DNA of 64,000 bases, taken from NCBI GenBank assembly GCA_029204225.1, contig CM055103.1, positions 56,902,205-56,966,204 of the forward strand. The letters run 5' to 3'. The notes under the pieces were generated by a model. It had not been told where the DNA came from. It did not search any database and worked only from the letters and a program-made list of their open reading frames with translations. The stretch is from Diphasiastrum complanatum. Taxonomy: Eukaryota > Streptophyta > Lycopodiopsida > Lycopodiales > Lycopodiaceae. Shown here one piece after another: positions 21,222 to 33,045 of the stretch; the first letter of the stretch is position 1, and the number at the start of each line of letters is the position of its first letter. The position numbers and the translations under genes are program-made.

Positions 21222-22410
21222 ATGGATCCATCATCTAGTTCATCTCTCATTGACAAAATCGATGGAGATAACTACCAATTCTGGAAATTCAAGATGTAGG
21301 TTATACTTCTAGCCAAAGAACTGTGGGACATAGTTGATGGCACAGAGCTCAAACTAGAAGGTGATGCAGCCATCATCACCAAGTGGAGACTGAGAGATGG
21401 CAAAGCATTTGCCATGATCACCCTCAATATTAAGGATACTCAAATCAGCCACATACGTGCTGCTCAGACTACTAAGGATGCATGGGACATTCTAGCAACT
21501 CTCTACGACATCAGAGACGTTACTTCCAAGCTTCATCTGAGGAAGAAATTCTTCATCCTCAGAATGTTTGACGCAAATAGTGTTTCGAGTCACCCCAAGA
21601 CGTTCAAAAATCTTATGGAGCAGATGACTGCAACTGGCTCAGTCATAGAAGATTCTGATGCACTCATGACTCTATTATGAGTCTACTTGAAGCCTACGAA
21701 AACTGGGTAATGGCAATTTTTATCCAAGAGCACCTCACTCTATCAAGAGTAATTTTGCTACTCCTACAAGAGGAGATCGGAAGATCAGTATCCTCTTCAG
21801 GCTCAAGATCGGATCCTCAAACTTTGTATTCAAAAAATCAGAAGTTTAGATCCAAGAGACCTATAAAGTCGGGCTCTACTGACAAGAAGAGAAACATCCA
21901 GGTTTAGGATCGAATTCAAGCTCTTCATCATTCCAACCAGCACAGAAACGTTTCTGCAGATATTGTAAGAGGACTGGCCACGAAATCAAGGACTGCCGAA
22001 CTTTGAAGTATAGCAATGAAAGAAAGAAGCAGTTCCAACAACAAGCACATAGGCTACAACCAGTCACTCAAATCAGCAACAAGAAGAAGAAGATGAAACA
22101 GCTTTCATGACCAAAGTTGGAGAACAACAAGATATCGATTCCTAGTATCTATATTCCAAAGCAAATCAACACATGACTCACCATCGCGACTAGTTCAAAG
22201 ACTACAACTCATTCACCCACTCTCGCGTTGTGCAACTTGGAGACAACTCATCACATTCAATCGAAGGTTAAGGAACAGTCAGAGTTGAATTCAAAAGAGG
22301 TGAGGTCAAGTTGTTGTCCAACATTCTCCACGTTCCAAATCTAACCAAGAATCTGCTCTCAATTAGCAAAATCACCGACTCAGGTTAGAGGGTCGAATTT
22401 GATATACAAG
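21222..22410 (+). pseudogene. Copia gag and protease remnant
   Basis: The ATG at 21222 opens MDPSSSSLIDKIDGDNYQFWKFKM and meets a TAG at 21297. Reading resumes as VILLAKELWDIV, WRLRDGKAFAMITLN and SKLHLRKKFFIL. A frameshift lies near 21678. The zinc knuckle FCRYCKRTGHEIKDC is intact near 21950-22000. The protease site, normally D-S-G, reads YLYSKANQHMTH, so the catalytic Asp and Gly are lost. The following LLSNILHVPNLTKNLLSISKITD region is copia-like with stops. Confidence 0.88.
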
Positions 22411-22689
22411 GCTGCACAATTCTTGACAAATCCAAAAGGTTCAAGCCTACGAAAGAAGAAGCAACTATCTTTACAAACTCAGCCATTGCTATTCTTCTAA
22501 GAGTCAAGCTCTTCACACAGCCACTTTTGAATCAACTAATATGCTGTGGGCATTTCAGACTTGGCCATCTTAATTTCAACAGTATTCAACAAATGTCAGC
22601 TCAGAGTCTAGTACAAGATCCTACCTTCAGTCAACAAGCCAACTTCTCCATGCGAAAGCTATATTATCAACAAGCATGATGGAGGTCCC

Positions 22690-23520
22690 TTCAGTTGAGA
22701 CTCAATTCATACATCCAAGGGATTGCTTGACCTTGTACATAGCGACATTCGTGGCCCGATGCAGACTGCTTTCACAGGGGGAGTTCTCTATTTCCTAACC
22801 TTCATCGATGGCTTCTCTCGAAGGACTGCAACCTACTATTTGAAGAACAAATCTGAAGCATTCAAGTACTTCATGCAGTTCAAGGCGTCTGCAGAGAACC
22901 AGACCCAGAGGAAGATCAAGAATCTATGCACAGATGGAGGAGGAGAGTACATCTCCACAGAATTCAAGGAGTTCTGCAAGGCCAATGGGATACATCAACA
23001 ATATACAACCAGCTACTCACCGTAGTCCAATGGTGTAGCTGAACGGAAGAATCAGACAATTATCAAGAGTGCCAAGAGCATGATGGCGCATGCCTCTCTT
23101 CCAAAGAAATTATGGACAGAAGCTATTACAATAGCTGCCTACTTGCAGAATCAATCCATCACCAAGGCCCTGAATGGCAAGACACCTTATGGGGTGTGGA
23201 CAGGATCAAAACCATCACCAGACATATTCAAGTGTTTGGATGCATCGCTTTCGCTCAAATACCAAAAGATCTAAGAAGAAAACTGGATGATAAGAGCAGG
23301 AAGACGATCTTCATCGGTATTTCCCAAATCACAAGGCATACAAGCTCTACAATTTGGATAACGAGAAGGCATTCACCAGTAGAGATGTCATTTTTTTGGA
23401 AGACCAGTTCATCGACCACAAAGGAAAAGCTACTGATAATTTCGACCCAAGGATCGAGCAACCAGACAATTCCAATCCAAGGAAGCCACAAGCTTCTACA
23501 AGAAACAGATTGGCGGATCT
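22690..23520 (+). pseudogene. Copia integrase remnant
   Basis: It reads LDLVHSDIRGPM, YFLTFIDGFSRR, CTDGGGEYISTEFKEF, then YTTSYSP, a TAG in place of Gln at about 23023, and SNGVAERKNQT. The three catalytic acidic residues are present, but frame changes near 23250 and later stops kill the gene. The C-terminal part ends near 23520. Confidence 0.88.
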
Positions 23521-23524
23521 TTTG

Positions 23525-24187
23525 TGAATCTTTTAAGTTGACTGGAAGACAAATTTTGCGAATCTTTTGAGTTGGTCACGAATAGAAATGTGAGTTTGCA
23601 TTTGTTTCTTTCTCATCCTTTGTCAAGTAAACTGTGCGCTTTGTTAGTAGAATCAAGATCTGTCTAATCAGTTGTTCTACAGCTCCCTCTCAAAGTGGGC
23701 AGTTGGATTAACCCCAATCTTCTTCGCTGCTTCTCGAACAAGGCTTTACTTAGTGACTTTGTAAAGATATCAACTGTCATTTCCTCTGTGGGTATGAAGA
23801 CTATCTTCAGTATCTTATTCTCGACTAAGTCCCGAATCACGTGATACTTAATAGGTATGTGCTTCGTTTTCGAGTGAAATACATGATCTTTCGTAAGATG
23901 AAGTGTTATCCATTAACGAGACATAAGGCTCAGAACTAATTTATCAAATCCTTCCAATATCTGTTTAATCCAAATAAGCTCATTTGCCGTCTGGAGTGCT
24001 GCTACATATTTCACTTCACAGGAAGATTGAGCTAATGTTGTTTGTTTCTTGCTTATCCAGAGTATGGTTGTGCCAGATACTAGAGTACAGCCTCCTGAAA
24101 TACTTTTGCTATCATCCTTCATGGATGCCCAGCTTGCGTCACTATCAGATTCGATGTGAAATCTAGCTTCCTTCAAATAACACAGTC
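23525..24187 (-). mobile_element. 3' end of a minus-strand Copia: RNase H, PPT, LTR
   Basis: On the minus strand 24187-23685 reads KEARFHIESDSDASWASMKDD, ISKKQTTLAQSSCEVKYVAA, then after a shift FHSKTKHIPIKYHVIRD and TVDIFTKSLSKALFEK, the end of RNase H. A purine tract (GAGAGGGAGC) follows, then TGTAGAAC at 23681, a likely LTR start. Only about 155 bp of the LTR can be followed. The upstream part of this element is missing because another Copia LTR begins at 24193. Confidence 0.8.
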
Positions 24188-24192
24188 CATAG

Positions 24193-24957
24193 TGTTGGAT
24201 TTATTCCCTCTACTCTCCTTAAATCCCATTTTAATCTGCCTTTATTCATGCTGCATATTTACTAACGTTGTCGTGCAGTCTACATATTTACACGCAAATT
24301 CGCACAGATGAAGAAAAGGCAAAAGAATCGCGACATTGTGTTTTTACACATGTTATGGTGACAGGCAAAAAGAGGACACTATCTTACAGAATGTCAAAGT
24401 TGCCCTAAAAGCAAAGGCACCCTGTAAATCTAATCATAAGGCTACTCGTAAGAGTGACGCACTTTTTGCATTGTCATCACCAACGATCACTTCAGCACTG
24501 ACTGACGTTGCACCCTTTTCCCTCTCACCCCACTTATCATTCATTTTGTCTGATCTTTCTAGTTGTTCTTTCTGGTAATAGACGACTAACATTTAGTCTT
24601 GTCTTTCGCAAATCATTCGCGACTAATTATCAGTCAAGCCCCGTCTAGCACTTCGCGAATCATTCGCGACGAATAGTTTGTCTTACTATTTGCGACAAAC
24701 CATTCTTCTAGAGCTTCGTTCATTTATTAAAGTTTGGCTACATAATCAAGAATGACTGTGATTCCCATCACTACCGTTTTGTTCATTCTGATAGGCATAG
24801 TCATGCTTATGGAGAGAGTTGTATAGCTCATTCCACTGCGCACGAACATTTTCTGTTTGAGTTCATTTCTTGTTCATGTTCGTCTTACCTCTTTGAGCTT
24901 ATTTTTTGTTTCTAACATGTGACACCTTTTCTCAACTCGTTCATCTCTCTCTCAACA
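24193..24957 (+). repeat. 5' LTR of the inverted Copia
   Basis: The 765-bp segment starts TGTTGGA and ends CTCAACA, giving the TGTTG/CAACA inverted ends, and is followed at once by the primer site. Its start interrupts the minus-strand RNase H fragment, so it inserted there. Confidence 0.78.
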
Positions 24958-24969
24958 TGGTATCAGAGC
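24958..24969 (+). promoter_or_regulatory. Primer-binding site, tRNA-iMet type
   Basis: TGGTATCAGAGC after CTCAACA. Confidence 0.93.
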
Positions 24970-25114
24970 TATTTTCATAGCTTGATAAGATTCCACAGTA
25001 CAAGACTCTACTAGCCGATAGAGTAATTGTTTTCTTGTTCTATATTTTTCCGTATCAGATTTTCATACTTGAGTCATTGATAGTTTCTCCTATCACTCAG
25101 ACTAACTCTTCCAC

Positions 25115-25900
25115 ATGGATTTCCAAGGGAAAGCCAATCCTATCATGGACAAGCTTGATGGAGCCAATTACCATCTGTGAAAATTTAAGATGAAAACTGT
25201 ACTAATGGCAAAAGAATTGTACGACGTTGTTACAGGTGCAGAAGGGAAACCTGAAGCGGACGACGCGGCAATTGCCAGATGGAAGCTGAAGGATGGAAAA
25301 GCTTTCATGCTGATCATCCTCAACATCACGGATACCCAGATCGACCATGTATCCGAGGCTCAGACATCGAAAGAAGTCTGGGACATCTTGAGCACACTAT
25401 ACGAAGTGCGAGATATAGCTTCCAAGCTACATCTCAGGAAGAAATTCTACTCCCTCAAGATGACGAATGGTGATTCTCTGCAGAATCACATTAATCAATT
25501 CAAAAACCTACTAAGACAAATGGCCGCTGTCGGATCTGTCATAGACGATCAAGACGCAGTGATGCAACTGCTTACAAGCTTGCCAAGTTCTTATGACAAT
25601 TGGGTGATGATCATCACAACTCATCCAGAATTGACTCTTGTGAGAGTCATTACTATGTTGTTGCAAGAAGACACGTGAAGGAATGAAGCCTCAAGTTCCT
25701 CAGCTGATTCTCACGCCTTGTACACCAACAAGAGCACGACAAAACAAAAGAAGAAGAAAGGCCCAAAGCAATCAAAGCCAGACCAGAAATCAGCTCAGCA
25801 CAAGAAATAGTCGAATCCGCAGACAAAGAAAAAGCTGTTTTGAAGATACTACAAACAAAACAGCCACAAAATACAAGACTGTCAAATACTTCAAGCGTTC
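25115..25900 (+). pseudogene. Copia gag of the inverted element
   Basis: The ATG at 25115 opens MDFQGKANPIMDKLDGANYHL, and a TGA stands where the conserved Trp of YxxWKFKM is expected. The rest reads VLMAKELYDVVTG, WKLKDGKAFMLIILN and SKLHLRKKFYSL through to LTSLPSSYDNWV, then a TGA at 25676. The zinc knuckle near 25835-25890 is decayed: the first Cys positions are a stop and Tyr, though SHKIQDC remains. Homology stops at about 25900, the left inversion breakpoint. Confidence 0.88.
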
Positions 25901-26205
25901 AGATCAACGAATGTTTGATGACTAGACTAAAAGTCTCACTGTAGTCGACATTCGGGATCTGGGTGAATCCTCGTCCTATCAGTCTAGCCATCCTTCGATC
26001 AATTGCTCCGTTGGCATTATATTTGATCTTAAAGATCCTTCAATCAATGATATTGCAGCCAATAGGAGTTTCGACTAATGACCATGTCTGATTCTTTATT
26101 AGAGAGGAATACTCTCTGTCCATGGCTTCCCTCCAGAGATCAGAGTCTGGTTGGCTAAGTGCCTCTTAGACTGTCTTCGGTTCCTGCATTAAGAGACAGG
26201 CAGAC
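25901..26205 (-). pseudogene. Copia RT N-terminal part, inverted
   Basis: On the minus strand it reads SDLWREAMDREYSSLIKNQTWSLVE, then a TGA in place of the CKW Cys/Lys, RIFKIKYNANGAIDRR, GRGFTQIPNVDYSETFS and VIKHSLI at the breakpoint. The next RT residues are on the plus strand from 27748. Confidence 0.88.
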
Positions 26206-26289
26206 TCAGGAGTATACCTTGTGGGCTATGTGCGCACTTGGCTTGATCTTCTGGGAGGATTCGATTGACAAACCACTCCTAGGACTTGT

Positions 26290-27747
26290 TGCTAGCCGGT
26301 AGTAGCAACATCTTCGTCTGATTCGCTGTCTCGAAGTGGGTTGACAATACATACGCCTGAGCCAGAAGCTCGGACTGTCATGTCAACGGTAGGTGATGAA
26401 GGTTCTTCTTGAGCAATATCCTTGTCTTTGAGGTCGACAAACTGATCCTTGATAAAGACTGTATCCTGGATATACAAGATTTGTTGGGTATCAGGATCGT
26501 ACAGCTTGTAAGTGTTATCAGATGGAGTATATCGATCAGGATGGTCTTGAGACCTTGGAAGTCCAATTTCTTCCTTGTGTCCTTTGGGATCTGCGCATAG
26601 GCAATGCACCCAAATACTATTAGGTTCTTCAAAGAAGGCTTAGAGCCTTTCCACACCTCGTGGGGTGTCTTGTCTGAGAGGGCCTTGGTTGAACATCTAT
26701 TCTAGACGTAAGCTGCAGTGGAGACAGCTTCAACCCAGAATCTTTTGGGCAACGATGCATGCGATAGCATACATTTAGCAGATTCGACCAGAGTACGATT
26801 CTTCCTCTCAGCTAAGCCATTAGATTGAGGACTGTAAGGAGTGATGAAGACCTTAGGGCTTCCAGTCTCCTTTTCTGCACGCTCCTTGAAGATTCTAAAG
26901 CAGTTGAAGGCTTCTAATTTCTTCTTTATGAAGTACACCATAGTCCTTCTGGAGAATTTTTCAATAAAGGTTATAAAGTACTTGGCGTCCTTCAGCGAAG
27001 GATTTTTCATCGGGCCACAAATATCTGAATGTACAACATCTAGCAATCCTCTAGCAACATGCTGATGGCTTGACTTAAATGGTTTTATAGTCTGTTTACC
27101 AACTAGACAGTCTTGACAGACAGGTAACTTGACCTTTTCGCGAGGATAGTCGAGATCAAGAACAATAGATTGTCTAGACATTCGTTGTACAGCAACATGA
27201 TTTAAATGACCAGGTCTGTAATGCCAAAGTAAACCTTTATTTGAATGAATTGAAGTACTGAGAGCTTGACTAGAGGCAGAAAAGAAATGACTCAACTTAT
27301 ACAAGTATCCATGCCTCTTTCTGAGTGCTAGGATCTTGTCTGTCCTATCAACTACTTTACACGGATCACATTCGAACTCTACTCTATGTCCTAGATCTGT
27401 GATTCTGCTTATAGAGAGCAGATTCATAGATAACTTTGGTACATACAGGACTTTAGAGAGTAGCTTAGACTGATCATTTGCAAAGCATAATCTTACAATG
27501 CCTTCACCTTTAATTGCTTGTGTGCTATTGTTGCCAAGGTGAACGAATTTCTGAGTACTGTAAGGTGTATAGGACTCGAAACAGCCAATGAGGCAAGTCA
27601 TGTGCTGAGTGACTCCGGAATCCAGGAACCAAGAACTGTCGCTAGATGCTCCTTGATGATTGGTCATGAAGGCATCATGATCCGCTACTTGAATAGATTG
27701 TGGAGCTTCTGCAGTGGCATTTGCCACTTGGTTCGACTCCCCTTTGC
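26290..27747 (-). pseudogene. Copia protease-integrase, inverted
   Basis: The main frame (27727 down to 26702) has the gag-protease linker, the protease site WFLDSGVTQHM, the pre-integrase motif HYRPGHLN with CQDC, and integrase HSDICGPM and SPQSNGLAERKNRT. The stretch between FKERAEKETGS and PYSPQSNG is shortened and lacks the second catalytic Asp (the DxGGEY box). A TAG replaces Gln after STAAYV at 26702, and a shift follows in the C-terminal part (GCIAYAQIPKDTRKKLD). Confidence 0.9.
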
Positions 27748-28120
27748 TGTTGTTATGCTGCAGCTGGCGACCTTGAAGTACATCAACTTGACATACAAAC
27801 AGCCTATCTGAATGGAGTTATACAAGAAGATATCTACATGATCCAAACCGAAGGATACATTCTGGAAGGCATGAAGAATCGTGTCTGTAAACTCCACAAA
27901 GCAATGTACAGCTTGAAACAGTCTGCCAGGGCTTGGGTTCAGAGGATCAACACATTCCTCATTGAAAGAATTCAAACCAAGCACTGTTGATTGCAACATT
28001 CATTCAGAGTCAGTGCAACAATCCTTCATTATCATCACCTTGTATGTGGATGATACGTTGCTCTTCAGCAACGATACCAATATGGTTAAGGATTCGAAAC
28101 AAATGTTGTTCCTAGCATTT
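27748..28120 (+). pseudogene. Copia RT middle part after the inversion
   Basis: The plus strand reads AAAGDLEVHQLDIQTAYLNGVIQEDIYM, GMKNRVCKLHKAMYSLKQSARAWVQRI, and after a shift IIITLYVDDTLLFSND with the YVDD active site intact. It is the direct continuation of the inverted RT start at 25901-26205. Confidence 0.9.
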
Positions 28121-28514
28121 TGACATTGATCTGGACGAAGCTCACTTTTGTCTGGGAATTCGAATCCACAGAGACAGAGCAAAATTCAAAACTAACCTTT
28201 GTAGAGCTCTCTAAAGTTCCATCTCACTTAGACAAGGACACAAAGAAGTTTGCGAGAGTTAGATCCCAAAAAAAGTGCCCCTGTGAAGGTTCCCAAGAGC
28301 AGAAAGTGGCCTAGAACCTTCTCAGACAACAAATTTTTGAGTTTCCTTGGGAAATAACTCTCACAACTTGGTAAGCACGATTCTCTTCTCTTCTTCTTCT
28401 TCTTCTTCTCCATCTCCAAAACAAAAAAAAAAAAGAGTTGGAACACCAGAGTCATTGCGCAAACCTTGAAGCAATTCACCAACCAGCTACTTTGCGACAT
28501 TTTAGTGCTGAACT
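28121..28514. other. Unassigned stretch after the Copia RT
   Basis: No RNase H is seen. A short open run KLTFVELSKVPSHLDKDTKKF is not recognised. A (CTT)n tract lies at about 28383-28412 and an A run at 28424-28435. Confidence 0.4.
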
Positions 28515-29889
28515 ATGGAGACCGCCCTTGTAGGATTATCAAAATTAAAAAAGTTTCTTGATGAAACAATCCGAGACTACACCTATCGGATCTATCATCT
28601 AGTGAAGAATTATGGTCCCCCGATTCCCCAATAGATCATCATGTCAAATACTATGCCGGACTATCCAAAATGATTGGATCTGGTATGGAAGAGTTAGCAT
28701 CCTATGCGTCACTTGCCAACTTTGTAAGGATGATGCCTTGATGAAAATCTCACTCGGGAAGAAGGATTTTCCTATCCAGATGGAGAATCAGAGGAACAAA
28801 GGTTGACAACGAGCGATGATCCAACAAGATTAATGGAACCCCATGCAAGACAACAAAGTGCAGCAAGGTCAAGCAGATCAAGTGCAGCGGAAGACCAAGA
28901 ACCTTGCACTTCAAGTTGTCAGCAAGCTTATGCTCGCTCTATTAAGTTTCTTGAAAAGGACAAATGTACCTTCTATTTTGGAGATCATCCAAGTACCAGG
29001 TGTCCAGTCAGGAATCCGTGCTTATCAAAAGGATAAAATATAGAGCAACAAGTTCATCGACAACAAGATCCAGTGGTTCAACGGTCAAAAGCAGAATCAA
29101 GCCAACAAGGAGCTCACCAGAAGGATGGATGTCAGATTGATCCACCTAAATCACGAGTTTCTTCAACAAACAATGGCAAGGTAGAAGTTTTGATTCTATC
29201 CTCTTGCATGTCACCGAACTCAATATCAGATTATAACAGTCTACCAGACTATTTTCTGGAAGATCCAAAGGAAAATCTGTTACCGGTGTATGCCTATAGA
29301 GGCGATGACATACTGCACCCAGTTAGGTGCTATGGATGTGGAGGAAAACACCGTCGTGCTAAATGTCCACATCGAGAGGATCCATCAACATTTGATCCCT
29401 CATGTTCACAATGCGAAGTTAATCATCCTTGATGCTGAGATTGTCCGATGAGAAATTCACAAATAGCTAGGAGGCATTTGGCCTATGTAGACCGACATGC
29501 ACCTGTGGTGACCCTTCCACCTCGAACGCACTATAAAAGAAAAATCTTGGTGCCATCGGGTTATGAAACAAGTGACAAAGAGGACAATTTGGCAAAAGTA
29601 TGCAAAGATACCCTCGGTCAAACAAGTAAAATTATCACAGAAGATAGAGATGGTAGAATCCATCATGCCAATGGTAACTGAGGAAGTCAAGAAATTGGCA
29701 TCCGACGAAGTCCAACGGATTTTACCAAGTCTCTTGGTGCAATCACTGCAAAGAATTCTTAGTGATGAATTACAAAGGGGACTAGCGTCAACAGGGCAGC
29801 TTCAAGACAATTCAGCACCAGATCCAAGGAAAAGTGCCATCACACAGCCTTCAACGGGGAAGTGCAATGACCAAGGGCCTTCCTTGATT

Positions 29890-29901
<12 letters not shown>
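28515..29901 (+). pseudogene. Decayed gag-like ORF series with zinc knuckles
   Basis: An ATG at 28515 opens METALVGLSKLKKFLDETIRDY, broken by a TAG after about 38 codons. Further frames carry two Cys-rich motifs: CTFYFGDHPSTRCP near 28970 and CYGCGGKHRRAKC near 29330, followed by CSQCEVNHP. The latter resembles a retroelement zinc knuckle with one residue less before His. The frames end in a helical region (29563-29901, PMVTEEVKKLASDEVQRILPS). No protease or RT of matching type follows. I do not recognise the family; a retroelement gag is the best guess. Confidence 0.45.
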
Positions 29902-30225
<324 letters not shown>

Positions 30226-30830
30226 AGGTGAAGATGAGGTTGTCGCTCCCAGCGACGAACCTCTATACTATATTGATGACACAACAAAGAGTTAGCAGAC
30301 CACCTATCAAGTATATTGACGAGTCTACAGCCTACCTTATTCAAGAGTCGATGATTGTTGAAGAGGAACTCGGTCAGGCAAATTCCGATCTCTGGAAAGA
30401 GGCTATGGATAAAGAGTATTCATCTCTTATCAAGAACCAAACATGGACGATTGTCGAATTACCTACTAGCAGAAATGTAGTTGATTATAAATGGATTTTC
30501 AAAGTCAAGTACAAACCAAACGGAAGCGTCGACAGAAAAAAAGCCCGATTTGTCGCCAAAGGATTTTCTCAGGTATACAATATCAATTACACTGAGACTT
30601 TCAGTCCAGTAGTCAAACATTCTTCTATTCAACTTTTATTATCATTTGTTGTTGTAACAGATTGAAATACATCAAATGGATGTACAAACAACATTTCTCA
30701 ATGGAATTATCGAAGAAGACATTTACATGTTGCAACCCGAAGGTTATATTGTCGAAGGTAAACACAATCGTGTGTAAACTCCATATGGCACTTTATGGCT
30801 TGAGCTCGAGCATGGTTTTAAAGGATCAAT
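30226..30830 (+). pseudogene. Copia RT N-terminal fragment
   Basis: It reads RPPIKYIDESTAYLIQE, LWKEAMDKEYSSLIKNQTWTIVELP, YKWIFKVKYKPNGSVDRKKARFVAKGFSQ and NYTETFSPVVKHSSIQLLLSF, a TGA, then EIHQMDVQTTFLNGIIEEDIYM and KLHMALYGL. It is cut before the YVDD box. A pyrimidine-rich stretch precedes it. Confidence 0.9.
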
Positions 30831-30929
30831 ACTTTTCTTGTTAAGCCTCCTAAACAAACTGATAATGATTCGATGGCCATAATGACAGTGGTTGCATATG
30901 GATTAAAAGATGAATGATATATACAAATC

Positions 30930-32142
30930 TCATTATTTTGAAAGTTTTTCAAATAATGAGATAGAGACACATCCTTTCTCCCGATTGATACACCTCGGAC
31001 GCCTCCATGTCTCATACCAAAGGCATCTATTTCAATAGCATCCTGTAAACGAGTAAAGAAAATAAATTTAGAATGATACATAACATTGCAAACTCATACT
31101 TTAACACAGTATTTGAAATAAGAAAACTGAACAATATCAATACCAATATAATATCTATGTACCAGATCATAATCATCGTATTCAACGACGTTTGCTCTGC
31201 TAATGTCATGTCCTCCAATGGCCTCTAAATTTCCGGAGGGGATATATCTAGGCCTTGGGGGATATTTTTTTTGGAATTCCAAAAATTCCTCCACTGTATG
31301 CAAAGTTTTTTCATAGGCTTTAGATTTTTCAATCATGGCCTCCAAGGCCTCATTGCCAGATTTCCAATTGCCATCTTTATCATAATCTCACTTTCAAGGT
31401 CATCATATGTGTAATCAACAATGTTAGAATATTCTGATGAATTTTGAGCAAAAATTGAGAGGATTTCATCCTCTCTCAAATTCAAAACATCTTTTATATC
31501 ATTAAATGAAATATAACTTTCATTATTTATAAAATATAAGGGAACATCGAGTAGAGTTAATTGATTAACAGGAGATGCATATGGAAGAGAATCAGAGAGG
31601 ATTACAGACCAAGGGAGAGTTTTTTGATAATTTGAAGCCATAGATGCTTCAGCTTCAACCCCTATATTAGTATCTGCATCATCTACATTAATTGGAGCAG
31701 GTGTTGATGCTTCGATCAATGGAACAGTTGAAGATCCAACAGATTTATCATCTGGAATTTCAGCAGATATGTAAAAGACAAAAGCCATTCCTTTGATTAT
31801 AAGGCGAATATTTTTTTGTGGATATCACAATATATATTTCTTTTGAAATAGTCATGCAGGTTAGAGTACTTTCTATTGTGTTTATGCTTAGAGGATGGTT
31901 GAGAATGCACAAGGTCCTGAAAATGAACGAGAACTATCTATATCCAAAATAGGAGTACTAATAATATGAGAAAAATTATTAAGATAGTAAATTAAATTAT
32001 AACGATTTTCATAAACTAGCTTATCGATATCAAAGGGAGCAAAAAAAATACTCGCAAAATACTCTAATTTCTCAGATGGAATGTCACTGGCATTCAAAAA
32101 ATCTAGAAGTTTGTTATCTAAGGACATGAAGGAACTAGCCAT
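30930..32142 (-). pseudogene. Unknown multi-exon gene, divergent partner of the H3-Ulp1 gene
   Basis: I do not recognise the family. The ATG at 32142 opens an 84-codon frame (MASSFMSLDNKLLDFLNASDI). A second block (31788-31333) has an acceptor-like CTGAAATTCCAG before DDKSVGSSTV, then LDVPLYFINNESYISFNDIKDVLNLRED. A one-base shift near 31345-31365 leads to a third block with FLEFQKKYPPRPRYIPSGNLEAIGG. After an intron-like gap with acceptor TTTACTCGTTTACAG (near 31045) comes DAIEIDAFGMRHGGVRGVSIGRKDVS. A TATA-like CTATAAAT lies on the minus strand at 32421-32428. The codon-like composition and splice signals argue for a host-type gene; the frameshift and uncertain phases suggest damage. It is transcribed away from the H3-Ulp1 gene. 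Confidence 0.5.
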
Positions 32143-32151
32143 ATTGAACCT

Positions 32152-32222
32152 GATATCGGTTCAATGCGACAGAATGATTTCGGTCGAGGACTGAACAACA
32201 GTGCGCGCATTGATCCGATATC
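32152..32222. repeat. 71-bp palindromic unit 1
   Basis: The arms are GATATCGGTTCAATGCGAC and GCGCGCATTGATCCGATATC around a loop of about 31 nt. The unit begins 10 bp upstream of the minus-strand ATG at 32142. Confidence 0.88.
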
Positions 32223-32269
32223 ATTAGGACGAGACTGAAATTTTTCGCGAGCACACATCAGAAGAGGCT

Positions 32270-32340
32270 GATATCGATTCAACGTGCCTGAATGAATCCG
32301 ACCGTGCATTGTATGGGAAGGTGCACGTTGATTCGATATC
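32270..32340. repeat. 71-bp palindromic unit 2
   Basis: The arms are GATATCGATTCAACGTGCC and GTGCACGTTGATTCGATATC. It has exactly the same length as unit 1, and its loop differs. Confidence 0.9.
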
Positions 32341-32880
32341 GCGAGAAAGAAAGAAAACAAAATGTTGAGTGAGTTCAGAATAAAAGATTACGGAATCGAA
32401 ATATGAAAAAAGGTGTCCATATTTATAGCCAATTTTTGTTGATCACAACCATACATTTGTCAAATACTGAATTGAAAAACACAGCCTATATTTATCCACC
32501 AATTAGAGTGAGACAAATTTGTACCTATGCCAAAATACGTTAAATAGTCTATCACTAGATTCTACAAATCATCATTAGTCCTGACCCTAAAATCTGGACT
32601 TGCGCCGAAATACATTAAATAGTCTATCACTAGCCTCACCAAATCATCATTAAACAAATAATAAACAAATATTAAATGGACATCATTGAAAAACGTATAC
32701 GAGGAGAATTATTACAGTCTCTCGTCCTATTTGAATATCTCGAAGTAATCATCAACGTAATCCGAACCTCGGACATCCAAACCACCACATATGCAATCAT
32801 TTCGGATTTTCTCTATATATATAGATGGACGACGCTGAAATTTTTTTGCTTAAAGTTCTTATCGTTCTCTATATCCATGT

Positions 32881-33045
32881 GATATCAATTCAGCGCGTTC
32901 GAAGCAACCTTCCTACATTCCGCTTTTACTCGCGTGCGTCCATCCACTACCAGCTACCAGTTTGGTTAAATTCGGGTAACGGTTTGACAGGCTCGACATA
33001 ACTTCTGATGCTGAGTCCTCCTTCATTGCGAGTTGATCCGATATT
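32881..33045. repeat. Loose pair of the same arms
   Basis: GATATCAATTCAGCGCG at 32881 and GCGAGTTGATCCGATATT ending at 33045 are inverted copies of the arm motif, 165 bp apart instead of 71. The second ends about 18 bp before the plus-strand ATG. Confidence 0.7.

Larger units (their letters stand above)
20641..23520 (+). mobile_element. Copia element, decayed, 3' truncated
   Basis: The 5' LTR ends at 21078 (TTACGACA); its start was not resolved but lies after about 20640. The primer site, gag, zinc knuckle, protease remnant and integrase follow in order on the plus strand. No RT, RNase H or 3' LTR is attached; homology ends near 23520 after the integrase C-terminal part. It belongs to the same broad group as the inverted element at 24193-28120. 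Confidence 0.85.
24193..28120 (+). mobile_element. Copia element with an internal inversion
   Basis: The plus-strand parts are a 5' LTR, primer site, gag to the zinc knuckle (to about 25900) and the middle of RT from about 27748. Between them 25901-27747 carries the missing pieces, protease, integrase and RT start, on the minus strand and in reverse order. Turning this block round restores the normal copia order, so one element inverted internally. It ends after the YVDD box near 28115 without RNase H or 3' LTR. Confidence 0.85.
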
